Of a stretch of DNA of 64,000 bases, positions 1 to 9,964 are shown piece after piece. Source of the DNA: Ceratothoa steindachneri (taxonomy: Eukaryota; Arthropoda; Malacostraca; Isopoda; Cymothoidae); NCBI GenBank assembly GCA_963969495.1, contig OZ018321.1, positions 124,696,521 through 124,760,520 of the forward strand, read 5' to 3'. Position numbers and translations under genes: made by a program. Position 1 is the first letter of the stretch, and each line of letters begins with the position of its first letter. The notes under the pieces were generated by a model that worked only from the letters and a program-made list of their open reading frames with translations, had not been told where the DNA came from and did no database searches.

Positions 1-1240
1 GGGTGGAGGTGTGAGCAGAGTTGCTGGTTGTGCAGCTACTGGTACCCTATCTCGCTCCCTTCCTGTCCTCTTCCTCGACCTGACTTGTGCCAGGCTGTTG
101 AGGGGTGGAAGGTGGTTGACAAGCCCAGGTGGTTGCCCCTGCTGCTCCCCCTCTTGTGTACCACCCAGACATGTGCCCGGCAGGCCGATAGTCGCGGGTG
201 GATGGGTAACCCACGCCGTCCCGACTGGTGGTGGCGCGGCAATAAACCGACGCTTTCTTCTTTGCTGGGTTGGTGGGGGCGGCACGTGGTTCTATCTGCT
301 GCTGTCACTGGTGACTCTATGGCATCCTTCTCATTCGCTCGGGGCCCTTTGTGTTCCAAGCGTGGTGCTCCTTGTTGCAGTTAGGGCACCGTGCCGTGGT
401 GGTCTCGCTGGCCTTGAGGCGACCGATACACTCCTTCGTCGGGTGTGCTTGGCTGCACACACCGCACTTGACGGGGTTTTGGCACATGGCCTAGAGATGC
501 CCGAAGCGTTGGCACTTGTAGCATCTCACAGGCTTACTCTGGTAGGGGCGCAGGGAGTAGTGGCCACAGCTGCTCAGGACCGACTTGGGTGGTGGCGGCA
601 CCTTGTAGACTACAAGGATCTGCCTGGTTGGGATCTTGTCTCTGTGTGTGAATAGCCGTGTTGCCGAGAGAACATGGGGGTGGGCCTTGACAGCCTGAAG
701 TGAGGGAGTGCTCAGATAGCGTCCAAGCACCACCTTGTACCTCTTTACTCTGGGGTCGAGCAGGATGACTCGATCCCCCTCCTCGGCAAGGCGGCGCCGA
801 TGGGCCTCCGACCCATCGTCCTTCGGGGTGAGAACATATTCGCTGGTGAGAGTGGGGCGAATGATTATCTGCAGGCTAGGGTGTGCTCTCTCCAGCTCCG
901 TCACCGTCTGGTAGGCACTGGTGGTGTTCTTCTGGTACACCAGTTTGAACTTGGGCCCGGGGCCTCGTCGGGAATGAGAGACTGTTACCCAGCCTGCCTC
1001 ATTCTCCTGCTGGGCCTCCTCGGTTTGGGGGCTCTCGTCAAAGACGAGTCGACCGCTTTCATCGCTGAGTTCCTCCTCTGCCTGTGAGAACTCCGGCTCC
1101 AGGCTGTGGGTGGTCCTCTTCGGCGTGGAGGTCTCGGTCGGTGAGGGTGGAGTAGACCCATTCCGCGTCCGCTTCGCATATCTTGGCGGGGTGGCTATGG
1201 ACGCCGACCCTTGCATCGTGGCATTACTCTTCTTTGCCAA
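1..1240 (-). pseudogene. LINE ORF1 (Gag-like zinc-knuckle protein), 3' part broken
   Basis: Reading leftwards from the ATG at 1238-1240 gives a 249-residue reading frame ending at a stop at 491-493. The first 110 residues are rich in Ser, Thr, Pro and Glu. The C-terminus enters a zinc knuckle, CYKCQRFGH, and the stop lies inside it, between His and the last Cys. Beyond the stop the same frame gives a second knuckle, CGVCSQAHPTKEC, and a third, CPNCNKEHHAWNTKG, whose last Cys has become Gly. It closes near 318 and is followed by a Pro-rich stretch. Three knuckles of this spacing are typical of ORF1 of I/Jockey/R1-type LINEs, which binds element RNA. ORF2 (endonuclease and RT) would lie left of the window. 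It is broken by at least one nonsense change. Frames on the opposite strand here are shadows. Confidence 0.8.
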
Positions 1241-1820
1241 TCAGCGCCACGAGTGCAAAGAAAAGAACAGACCAGTGCCCTCTTTACAAGCAGGACAAGA
1301 ACAGGAGGTATCTCCAATCAACCCGTCCACGCTTGCTTCTGTCTCTTTTGAGAGCCACGGAAACAGGAAGAATCTCCAATCAGTCTGTAGCTGCCCTTAT
1401 GTGACAAACGAGGCAACAAAGGTAACCTTCTTGGGCGATTAAATCGCCGATCTCTACTCTCAAGGTTAATAGTTACCTAATGGTAACATTCTTGGGCGAT
1501 TAAATCTGTGGAAGTGGTGATGATTCTTCAGCTCTTGTTGTCGTGTATTTCTATTTAAGTAAGTGGACATTAAATAAATACGAGTAGACTAAGGCACGAA
1601 AGTTTAAATATTAAATAATCAATAATGGAGGGGCCAAATAGGACGACTAAAACATAAAATTAAGGAAAAGTCATATGTAAAGTAGATCATTTGGATATAA
1701 ATTGGACAAACTAAAATAAAAATACAAATTTCTTTGCAGGAACACTTTTCGAATAGACGAAAGTACTAACTCCAATCAAACTTTTATTCAGTTTCCTTCC
1801 GTAGAACATATTGATATTTA
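1241..1820. other. No gene seen; LINE upstream region and AT-rich DNA
   Basis: About 580 bases with no convincing frame. The part next to 1240 may be the 5' UTR of the LINE. The stretch also holds a 25-bp direct repeat, listed separately. Confidence 0.4.
1421..1506. repeat. Two 25-bp direct repeats, 61 bp apart
   Basis: The motif TTGGGCGATTAAATC, preceded by GGTAAC(C/A)TTC or ATTC, occurs at 1421-1445 and 1482-1506 with one visible mismatch. This may be a local duplication. Confidence 0.7.
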
Positions 1821-2553
1821 GGTAATACCTTAGATTTGGGGCGCAGGGTAGGTTGCGCTGTTAGTAGGCTACAATTTTGGGCTACAATATATCTCTTATG
1901 ACGTCAGATGGTAGTTTCAGATGTCACCAATCACGGCGTTATATTTTTTTGTTGTTTTGGGGATTTATAACTTTAAGTCTGTATTATTTACTAAATATCT
2001 GCGCCTCTGCTAGTTTACATTTTTTTGTTTTTTTTTCGCATTTTTTGTTTCGCAGTGAATGATAATAGCTTCTTACTGGCAACGTCATAGCTATAAATAG
2101 ACCCCGCTTAGCTTTTTTTCTGTTTGGTTAGGGCCTTTTCGTGCTCTAATTGTGCTTCTTCGTTATTCGAATTCGGGTTTATTTTGCTTGACCGTGAAAA
2201 GCTTTTAGATTATTTAGAGGCGCATAAACTAATTAAGAAACCTCTAAAAGTAAGTATTGTTTTTCATTAGGTTAAGTTTTTCTGCCAGTAAAAAGCTGTT
2301 GTGGGAAAAAAACAGTAAATTCAAGGGGACCTCTCGTGGGGGAGATATTACTGCGGGGGGCCACCATGAGATGATCCTGAGTTTTAATCAATTGGGGGTC
2401 TAGAGGGCGCAGCCCCTCAGTATATACTCATATACAAAAAAATATAACGCCGTTATTGTTCAAATCTGAAGCTACCCTCTGACGTCATAACACATATATT
2501 GTAGCAGAAAATTGTAGCCTATAAACAGTGCGTCCCGAAACTGAAGTGTTACC
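1821..2553 (-). mobile_element. 733-bp non-autonomous DNA transposon (MITE-like), copy 1
   Basis: The two ends are inverted copies of each other over about 125 bp: GGTAATACCTTAGATTTGGG at the left, and GGTAACACTTCAGTTTCGGG when the right end is read on the minus strand. Both arms contain GGCTACAATTTT, TATGACGTCAGA and ACGGCGTTATATTT. The flanks are GATATTTA (1813-1820) and CAAATTTA (2554-2561), an 8-bp target duplication matching at 6 of 8 positions. The body is homologous over its length, in opposite orientation, to 17157-17895. There is no transposase frame. An 8-bp duplication is known for hAT, P and Merlin elements; the GG start is closest to Merlin, but the superfamily is not proven. Confidence 0.8.
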
Positions 2554-2593
2554 CAAATTTATAGTTATCACGCTCTAACTCTTGTGATATTTC

Positions 2594-2932
<339 letters not shown>

Positions 2933-3400
2933 TACGCAGTCTTTCAATGCATACACTGCAGGCTTTATGTGGAACTCATGATTTATTTTGATGCCCCAGT
3001 ATTATGCAAAAATAAGCTAAGTAAGCTCTTTTCACGAAGTCCGTTATATTTCTTCGTTGCTGTGGAAGTGTAAAATTTCCACATACTTAGCAAAATGAAT
3101 CAGGAGAATTTTTGCATATGAACTTGCTAGTGCTTGACGACATCGTACTTGATTGTTTTTGTCAATTTATAAAGGTATTTCAAATCCTTATTTTCAAAAT
3201 CTGAAATATAAAAATGTACATTAGAGTAAATTGGTACCAATAGATAATTTAAATTATAATGTGCAACTGCAAAAGGACTTAGCATGTATTTAGAAATTAT
3301 CCTTTTTTTGAATCTGATGAAAGAGCAAGCGTGATGAACAAAATAAGGAGCTGGTAGAGCGAAACGGAGTAAAGATTCGTACTCAGCGCATACAAATTAC

Positions 3401-3401
<1 letters not shown>
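2933..3401. other. AT-rich stretch with no recognised feature
   Basis: About 470 bases read on both strands; no gene or clear repeat seen. Confidence 0.4.

Positions 3402-3485
<84 letters not shown>
3402..3485. repeat. (TA)n microsatellite, 84 bp
   Basis: A pure TA run that stops three bases before the mariner terminal repeat. TA continues for a few units after the mariner (4385-4397), so the mariner sits within the tract. Confidence 0.98.
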
Positions 3486-3487
<2 letters not shown>

Positions 3488-3488
<1 letters not shown>

Positions 3489-4384
3489 GAGGGGCGGTCA
3501 ATAAGTTTTGCGAATCGGTAGGGCAAAACAGAGGAAGGGGGATGGCTGTTTGTTATGGTATTAGGGCAAGTTATGACAAGTCAGGAGCTTCAGCCGCACG
3601 CTCCTACCTCGTCTATTTAAGAAGTCCAGCTGATCGCTGATCACCAGTCACAAAATTTTCAACAATGGAGAAGGTTGAGCACCGCGCAGTGATCAAATTT
3701 TTGACCAATGCAAAAGAGATCCATGAACGCATGGTTGCAGTGTACACCAACACCGCCCCTTCCTATGCAACCATTGCTCACTGGAATAGGGAGTTCCGCC
3801 ATGGTCGTGAGTACCATGAAGATGCTTCCCGTCCAGGATGCCCGTCAGACGTGATCAACAAGGACAATGTGGCCCGTGTGGAGAGGATAATCCTCGAAAA
3901 TCGACGGGTCAAGGTCAAAGAAATCGAGGGAGAACTTGGAATATCACATGGAAGTGCTACCAACATCATCTGCGACAATTAGGCCATGACCAAGGTCTCT
4001 GCCCATTGGGTCCCTAGAAACCTCACGCCCCATGATCGACTTCAACGTCGTCAAAGTCCACAAGGCCAGAATTGCACAAGCTGGCCTGCGCGAGTGAGGA
4101 TTCAAAAAGCCCCACCATCCCCCCTACAGTCCAGATCTGCCCCATAGCGACTACTTTTTATTTCGCCAGCTCAAGGCTGCACTGCGTGGACGCCGGTTTG
4201 GGACGATGAAGGTGTCCAGCAACAGTACTCGGGAGATTTCTGGTTTTCGGGAATTCGAAGCCTCAGGGACAAGTGGCGCAAGTTCATTGAAGTCGATGGT
4301 AGTTATATTGATAAATAATAAAACACTTTTCCTCATATCTCGTTTCCTTATATTCGAATTGCAAAACTTATTGACCGCCCCTCG
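3488..4384 (+). mobile_element. Mariner element, internally deleted, copy 1 (897 bp)
   Basis: The ends are perfect inverted repeats, CGAGGGGCGGTCAATAAG, as in the copies at 39527 and 62860. A TA follows the right end; the left flank is CA, a mutated TA. It lacks about 350 bp of the catalytic region compared with the usual 1.28-kb mariner, and two further short deletions (about 12 bp near 3708 and about 22 bp near 4210) make it shorter than its sisters. It is inserted in a TA tract, as expected for a TA-targeting transposon. Confidence 0.95.
3665..4318 (+). pseudogene. Mariner transposase remnant
   Basis: A transposase of the mariner (DD34D) family binds the terminal repeats and cuts and pastes the element. 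The ATG at 3665 opens 105 residues covering the paired helix-turn-helix DNA-binding part (HRAVIKFLT, SYATIAHWNREFRHGRE, ELGISHGSATNII). A TAG at 3980-3982 then ends it. The C-terminal part continues in another frame to 4318, including the third catalytic Asp in YSPDLP and the ending DKWRKFIEVDGSYID. The segment with the first catalytic Asp, and apparently the second, is absent, removed at the junction near 4030 (ATGATCGACTTCAACG) that all three copies share. It cannot encode active enzyme. Confidence 0.93.
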
Positions 4385-4400
4385 TACATATATATGTATA

Positions 4401-4583
4401 ATTGCTATACCACAACACATTAATAATAGTGAATTTTATTAAAAGTTGTTTATGTACCTAAGTTACAATTACACTTAAGAAATTTACTGTACAGAAATGG
4501 CTAAATTACCTAGATTATTAAATCATAAACTTACCATCGGAACTCCAAAAGAATTTTTTAATCTGAACCCTTCCTCCAATGTC
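4401..4583 (+). repeat. Dispersed repeat R1, copy 2
   Basis: Second copy of the repeat at 2754-2932, beginning ATTGCTATACCA directly after the TA tract that the mariner split. Divergence looks like roughly 15-20 percent by eye. Confidence 0.85.
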
Positions 4584-4839
4584 AATAAACAAAAAGTTGA
4601 GATTTGTTCCCTAGTGTAATTATTAGTCTTGGTATTTGAATGGGGCTGATGTCCTAGGAAAGTCGATTATTCAGTGTGGGTTTATGGGTTCGAGACGATT
4701 TCTCTCTCTTGTAGTTTGGTAGGCTGGGTAATCAGGTTATCGTTGCTTCCTTTAAAGCTGAAGGAAAATTTGAGCTGGATTCACAAAGGCTTTATTCGGC
4801 GAGAGCATGGATTAGTCTTTAACTATTTACAGGAAATTA
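4584..4839. other. No recognised feature
   Basis: About 250 bases between two repeats. A 67-codon frame here has no recognisable motif and I treat it as chance. Confidence 0.4.
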
Positions 4840-5117
4840 GCGATAAAATGCTGCTCTATTTATACATTTCCTACTAAAACTTTTGTTATACAAAATGAAC
4901 AAATCATCGTTAATCGGAATTTCAAGAACAAATTTATGTTTAATTTATTCTCGCCATTAGAAACGTTAGATTAGCTGATTCTATAATACCAAATTGACCA
5001 ATCAACGTGGAAAGGAATTTTAAAGGAACATTTAGGTTTAATTTATTCTATCTGACATTAGCGTTACGTTGGCTGATTTTTCCAACATAAACGGTAACAA
5101 AATACCCAATCATATTT
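4840..5117 (+). repeat. Dispersed repeat R2, copy 1
   Basis: About 280 bp shared with 16786-17061, from GCGA(T/C)AAAATGCT to AATACCCAATCATATT. Inside, two roughly 110-bp subunits resemble each other; each has a CAATCA(A/G)CGT-like start, a TTTAATTTATTCT core and an ACGTT(G/A)GCTGATT end. No coding potential; class unknown. Confidence 0.8.
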
Positions 5118-5150
5118 ATAATTTATAAATAAATACAAAAAGTTTGTTGA

Positions 5151-5905
5151 GGTGCGAAGATGTATAAGAGAAAAACTTCCTTCCAAAAGCGAGAATATAA
5201 ATAGCCCATTAAATTACCAAGTCAAAACGGACTGCGCCCTAGCGTCACGGCAGAGTGCTGGCCTCTGGATTCAAAAGAACCGAGATCGATCCCACAGTCC
5301 ACATTTTCACGGAGAAAAATCCCAGAAGAAAACGGAAAACGCTTTATGACAACTCCAGAAATTTTCTCAAGAGAAAACCGCTGTCAAGGAAAACGGAAAG
5401 AAAACGACTTCAATCGCTAACTCGTCTCAACTCTCAAGAAATCATAACGTCATCATGAAGCAGAAGAAGTCATCACGTCATCAGAATTGGGAGGAATCAT
5501 CACATCGTCGTTAAAAGGAAGATACATCAAGCAAAAGAAGATCAAGTATTAACCCAGCCAAGACAACTTAAAGAAGAAAGAATCTCAGCCTACAAGAATA
5601 ATAACAGTCAGATAATGGAAGACGGATGTTTCAAGGGGCAACTTCATCTCAAAGAAGAAATATATAGATACAAATATAGAAAATCACAACGCCAAGATGA
5701 ATGATAAAGATAAATAAATAAAAGATATAATGAAGGAAGAGCTACCCCCCTCCCCATAACTGGTGACCCTCAAAAGGCCGAACAATCTTCTGATCTTCGT
5801 AACAAGTGCACCTGCTCTCCTACTAGAGATTAAGAAAAGGTGCTGCAGGGAACTTCAGGAGATCCGGGAAGGAGATGCTATATTATTCATTGATTAAGTT
5901 ATGGG
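5151..5905 (+). mobile_element. SINE-like element, copy A
   Basis: Starts GGTGCGAAGATGTATAAGAG and shares its length with the minus-strand copies at 5906-6616 and 6783-7516. A tRNA-like promoter is visible: an A-box-like TAGCGTCACGG at 5240-5250 and a B-box-like GAGATCGATCCC at 5282-5293. Upstream, at 5196-5204, is TATAAATAG, present in the other two full heads as well. The body is purine-rich with repeated TCATCACGTCATCA-type motifs, then a conserved block around GGTGCTGCAGGGAACTTCA. There is no protein-coding capacity. It could instead be part of a larger non-autonomous retroelement. Confidence 0.65.
5240..5293 (+). promoter_or_regulatory. Putative RNA polymerase III A and B boxes with upstream TATA
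   Basis: A box TAGCGTCACGG (consensus TRGCNNARYNGG) and B box GATCGATCCC (consensus GGTTCGANTCC) lie about 32 bp apart. TATAAATAG lies 44 bp upstream of the A box. The same trio occurs in the copies near 6520 and 7400 on the minus strand. Confidence 0.6.
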
Positions 5906-6616
5906 GGGGGGGGGCATTATAAGTTTTCTTATTTATCATTTTATCAATATCATTCTTCATCTAGTGATTTCTATATTCATATCTATGTATTATCTCAAGA
6001 GTGATGATGCCTCTTCAAACATTGTCTTTCAATTATCTGCATTTATCTGACTCTTGGTATTCTTATTGGCTTAGGTTCTTTCTTCTTTAAGTTGGGTTGG
6101 CTGAGATTCCTTTTTCTTTAATTTGGCTGGGTTAATACTTGATCTTGGTAATTCTTTATTGATGTATCTTCATAATAACTTGCATTTATCTGATGTGATG
6201 ATTCCTTCTCTTGATGACGTGATGATTTCTTGAGACTTCTTAATGTGATGATTCCTTCCTGATGCTTCTTGATGCCGTGATGAGTTCTTCTTGCTTCTTG
6301 ATGACGTTGGGATTTCTTGATGAGTTGAGACGAGTAAGCCCTTGAAGTCGTTTTCTTTCCGTTTTCCTTGACAGCGGTTTTCTCTTGAGTCGATTTCTTG
6401 AGTTGTCTTAAAGCGTTTTTCGTGGTCTCCGTTTTCTGCGAGAATTTTCTTAGTAAAAATTGTGGACTTTGGGGATCGATCGCGGGTCTTTTGAATCCAG
6501 AGGATAGCACTCTGCCGTTACGCTACGGCGAAGTACGTCTTGACTTGGTAATTTAATAGGCTATTTATATTCTCACTTTTGGAAGGAAGTTTTTCTCTTA
6601 TACATCTTCGCACCCC
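5906..6616 (-). mobile_element. SINE-like element, copy B, truncated
   Basis: Reads on the minus strand from GGGGTGCGAAGATGTATAAG at 6616. It contains TATAAATAG and the tRNA-like region CGTAGCGTAACGGCAGAG with GCGATCGATCCC. It stops at a G-run shared with copy A, so A and B abut tail to tail. The CTGCAGGGAACTTC block is missing. The 130-residue frame at 6118-6510 arises from its purine-rich repeats and is not a gene. Confidence 0.65.
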
Positions 6617-6782
6617 TTCACAGGTCCCTTTCTAGAACGCGGAGCGAATTTGAGGATTGAAGAGAGACTAGTAAAGGATTTCTTAATCGAGGATTACTAT
6701 TAGCTCTCCCTCCCCGACCCCCGAGTCTGCGGGATGAGTGAAGTTGATTCAGTGGGATTGAGGAGAGCGTGGCGAAGTCTCC
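6617..6782. other. Spacer between SINE-like copies
   Basis: A short stretch, relatively GC-rich, that does not match the other copies; it may be an older insertion target. Confidence 0.3.
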
Positions 6783-7516
6783 TAATCAATGAGTAATGTG
6801 GCATCTCCTTCCCGGATCTCTTGAAGTTCCCTGCAGCACCTTTTCTTAATCTCTAGTAGGATAGCAGATGCAGTTGTAACGAAGATCAGAAGATTGTTCA
6901 GCCTTTTGAGGGTCAACAGTTATGGAGGGGGGGGGAGCATTATCTTTATTTATTTCTCGTGACTGAGAAGTGCCCCTTGAAACATTTGTCTTGCATTTTA
7001 TTTGACTCTTAGTATTCTTGTTGGCGGAGATTCCTTATTCTTTATTTTGGTTGGGTTAATTCTTGATCTTCGTAATTCTTTCTTTTCTTGAATGTATCTT
7101 CATTTTAAATTGCATTTATTCTAATGTGATGATTTCCTTCAAAATTTTTGATCATAGTGATGTTATCTTCTTAATTCTTGATGACGGGATGAGTTCTTCT
7201 TGCTTCTTGATGACGAGATGATTCTTGATGAGTTAAGACGAGTTAGCCCTTGAAGTTGTTTTCTTTCCGTTTTCCTTGACAGCAGTTTTCTCTTTAGTCG
7301 ATTTCTTGAGTTGTCTATAAGGCGTTTTCCGTTTTCTTCTGGGATCTTCTCCGTAAAAATTGTGGAATTTCTGTGATCGATCTCGGGTCTTTGAATCCAC
7401 AGGCTACCACTCTACCGTCACGCTACGGCCAAGTCCGTCTTGACTTGGTAATTTAATGGGCTATTTATATTCTCGCTTTTGGAAGGAAGCTTTTCTCTTA
7501 TACATCTTCGCACCCC
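6783..7516 (-). mobile_element. SINE-like element, copy C, most complete
   Basis: The minus-strand copy runs from the GGGGTGCGAAGATG head at 7516 to the TAATCAATGAGTAATG end near 6783, including the GCAGGGAACTTCAAGAGATC block that copy B lacks. TATAAATAG and the A- and B-box-like motifs (CCGTAGCGTGACGG, GAGATCGATC) are all present. About 730 bp, taken as the reference length. Confidence 0.65.
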
Positions 7517-7544
7517 TACGCATCACTTTGATCAAGAATTTGGA

Positions 7545-7763
7545 AGGAATTATCACATTTGAATAAATGCAATTTAATATGAAGATACATTCAAAAAAAG
7601 AAAAAAGTACGAAGATCAAGAATAAACCCACCTAAAATAAAGAATAAGGAATCTCCGCCAACAAGAATACTAAGAGTCAGATAAAATGCAAGACAAATTT
7701 TTCAAGGGGCACTTCTCAGTCACGAGAAATAAATAAATATAATAGCGCGCACCCCCCCATAAG
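7545..7763 (+). mobile_element. SINE-like element, copy D, 3' fragment
   Basis: Matches the middle of copy C in the opposite orientation (GAAGATACATTC, AAGAATAAGGAATCTCCGCC, GTCAGATAAAATGCAAGACA) and ends in a C-run. The tRNA-like head is absent. Confidence 0.6.
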
Positions 7764-7859
7764 TTCATCTATGAGGTATATTTTGAACCACTTTACTTTA
7801 ACAAATTTAATCAATTCTTTCATCAAATTAATATAACTAAGAGGTCTAATTTTTTATTA

Positions 7860-8621
7860 CAATATAAAACAAGAAGTATGTACATTTTGTAAACTGAGCT
7901 CCCTTCAATTTCTACATATCATTTGTATCTCAAATTCGAAAGAAGAGAATTATTACTACATTAACGATTAAATGAACATCATAACAGCTCACTTTATTTA
8001 TTTTAATTCTTTTACTAAACTTTACACATTTTATTAAACCCTTCAATTGTTAGATCTGTGGATTGTACACAAATTTAAAGATTGAATCGTTTCATTTGAA
8101 TAATTTTCTCTTCAGATTGAGCTTTATTTCATAACTTGCTCATTTCCAAAGTTCGCCATTTCTCTATTTTCTGAACGCCCTTCTCTAATTAAGCTTTTTG
8201 CGTTTTGTTAATTTAGTCCATATATATTATAGAAATTGGTTAATAATATTGAAAGTATTTTCTATAGTCTTTTACACGAATTTCTATATATATTAGCTTA
8301 ATATTACATAATTCTAGTGTTGTATTTTATTTAGATTTCATTCAAAGGTTCCTTATTAATTGAAAATGATTTATTTAGTTACCCATACAAACCTTTGTTA
8401 ATTAAAATAAAAAACACCTGAAATATTTTTCTTGCAATATTTATTAAAAGATATTTACATATTACTTTGACCGTGTTCTCTGTTTAATTTAGATTAATAA
8501 TATTTTCTGTAGGACAGGGTAAATTTGGGAATCCACTATAAAATTTGATAAAACTGAAAAATGCTCGATTTTGTTACTTTGAGTCATATTCAATTCTATA
8601 ATATGATTCCACCACCACAGG
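7860..8621 (+). repeat. Dispersed repeat R3, copy 1 (uninterrupted)
   Basis: About 760 bp of AT-rich DNA homologous to 17930-19382. Landmarks: AATATAAAACAAGAAGTA, GTAAACTGAGCTCCCTTCAA, GATCTGTGGATTGTACACAA, TTTTACACGAATTTCTAT, TACTTTGACCGTGTTCTCTG and CCACCACCACAGG. No coding frame. At 8277-8290 it keeps the unoccupied site of the MITE found in copy 2. Confidence 0.85.
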
Positions 8622-8995
8622 AGTTCGCTCCGAGAACAAGAACTGTGATTACATATGAATAAATACATCTTTCGTACAAATCTTATAGTAATATAGATAT
8701 ATACACAATTTTATCTCAAATTACTCTGAGGTTTTTAGGAACGAACAAATATTCAGATATAGTTGCACAAATGATCCTTACCAAATGTTTCCCGTCGACC
8801 GGAAGGAGTATAAACACTTGCATCACTACTATTCTCTTGGGTATCTGGAAAGGATTCAACGTTACTCTAATCATTTTTTACTATTATCCATTAATATTCC
8901 TTCATTCGGTTGCTGTACATCTAACATTATAGGTCTATTTTAAATTGATTCACTATCAGATGGACGCGAACCATTTTAATCTCTGTTATTAACAA
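8622..8995. other. No recognised feature
   Basis: AT-rich DNA between repeat R3 and the gypsy integrase remnant; no gene seen. Confidence 0.35.
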
Positions 8996-9955
8996 TATTC
9001 GGCAATTTTTACCGGTTTTACCCTGTCTATAGATACCATATCATGACAGTCAATTGGAATTCTAATCAATACAGTTTGCCGCTGCGTTCCACAAGACGGA
9101 ACGGGCCTGCAAGCGGAGCTTCTAATGGTTTTCAAACGCGATTAACGCGAACTCACACATGCGTAGCGTCACGTAATCTCTTTGGTAGGAACTTTTTGGA
9201 ACCGAGTGCGGGGGGCCGACAGATGTTTGCGTAAAGTCAATTTATGACATAGTTTTTGCTAGTTCCGTGATGAATTTGGAATCGCTTTAGATGATGAGGA
9301 CGAGACTAAGGGTTTTGGGTAAAGAAGGGTTGTTCCTGTGACCGCGGTGAACGGTGAAAACCCCGAATCATTGGGCAGGGATCGGAGGCCCAAAAGAACT
9401 ACTGGTTTAAGCAATCCACCACATTTGCAGACGAGCCATTATAGCGCTCTTGAGGGTTTTATGTGATCTTTCCACGATCCCGTATGTGGTAGGTCGGAAC
9501 GCCGTGGTTCAAAGGCGATGAAAATAAAGGGGGCTGATAATTCTTTGAAAAGTTAAGATTTAAATTGAGCTTCTTTGTCAGTAATCACATATAAGGAAGC
9601 GCCAAACCTTGATATCCAAACGTCCACGAAGGCTAAAACAACCGTCGCAGCACTGATGTCTGGAATCGATAGCGCTTCAATCCACCTTGTAGCTCTGTGT
9701 ATGCATGACAGCAGGTACCGGTTATAAGACTGATATGATTGCCCAAGCAGTGTACACGGCGTTAATAGACGAACAATGTGCACCGTTTAAAATCTGGAAG
9801 TAGGCATACTAATGGGCAAGATTGGGGACTTGGCGTGGCGCCTAACTTCTGCTGCTTGCAAAGAGAGGCATTCACGTGTCCAGGTACGTATGCCCCCGTC
9901 GTAGAATAGCGTCAAGTTGACCTTTTCTGCGTTTCTCAGCCAAGGTCATGACAGC
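8996..9955 (-). pseudogene. Ty3/gypsy integrase: core and C-terminal remnant
   Basis: Integrase joins retrotransposon DNA to the host chromosome. Minus-strand reading from 9955 down gives the end of the zinc-binding domain (RTWTRECLS, VRRHAKSP). The catalytic core follows (CIHRATRWIEALSIPDISA, VWISRFGASLYVITDKEAQF), then across a frame change TTAFRPTTYGIVERSHKTLK and, near 9000-9160, the C-terminal GPY/F module (PLAGPFRLVERSGKLY, VSIDRVKP). Stops and frameshifts are frequent, so it is an old copy. The upstream part of the same pol gene lies at 10980-12690; the two halves are separated by an LTR-like insertion. This family uses the usual RT-RNase H-integrase order, unlike elements A, B and C. 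Confidence 0.88.
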
Positions 9956-9964
9956 TATGTGCGT

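Noticed and set aside
11..655. A 214-codon plus-strand frame at the left edge
   Set aside because: It is the complement of the LINE ORF1 region, whose minus-strand reading has real zinc knuckles. The plus frame has no motif.
6118..6510. A 130-residue His/Ser/Lys-rich frame
   Set aside because: It lies inside the SINE-like copy B and arises from its TGATGA-type repeats; copies A and C do not keep the frame.
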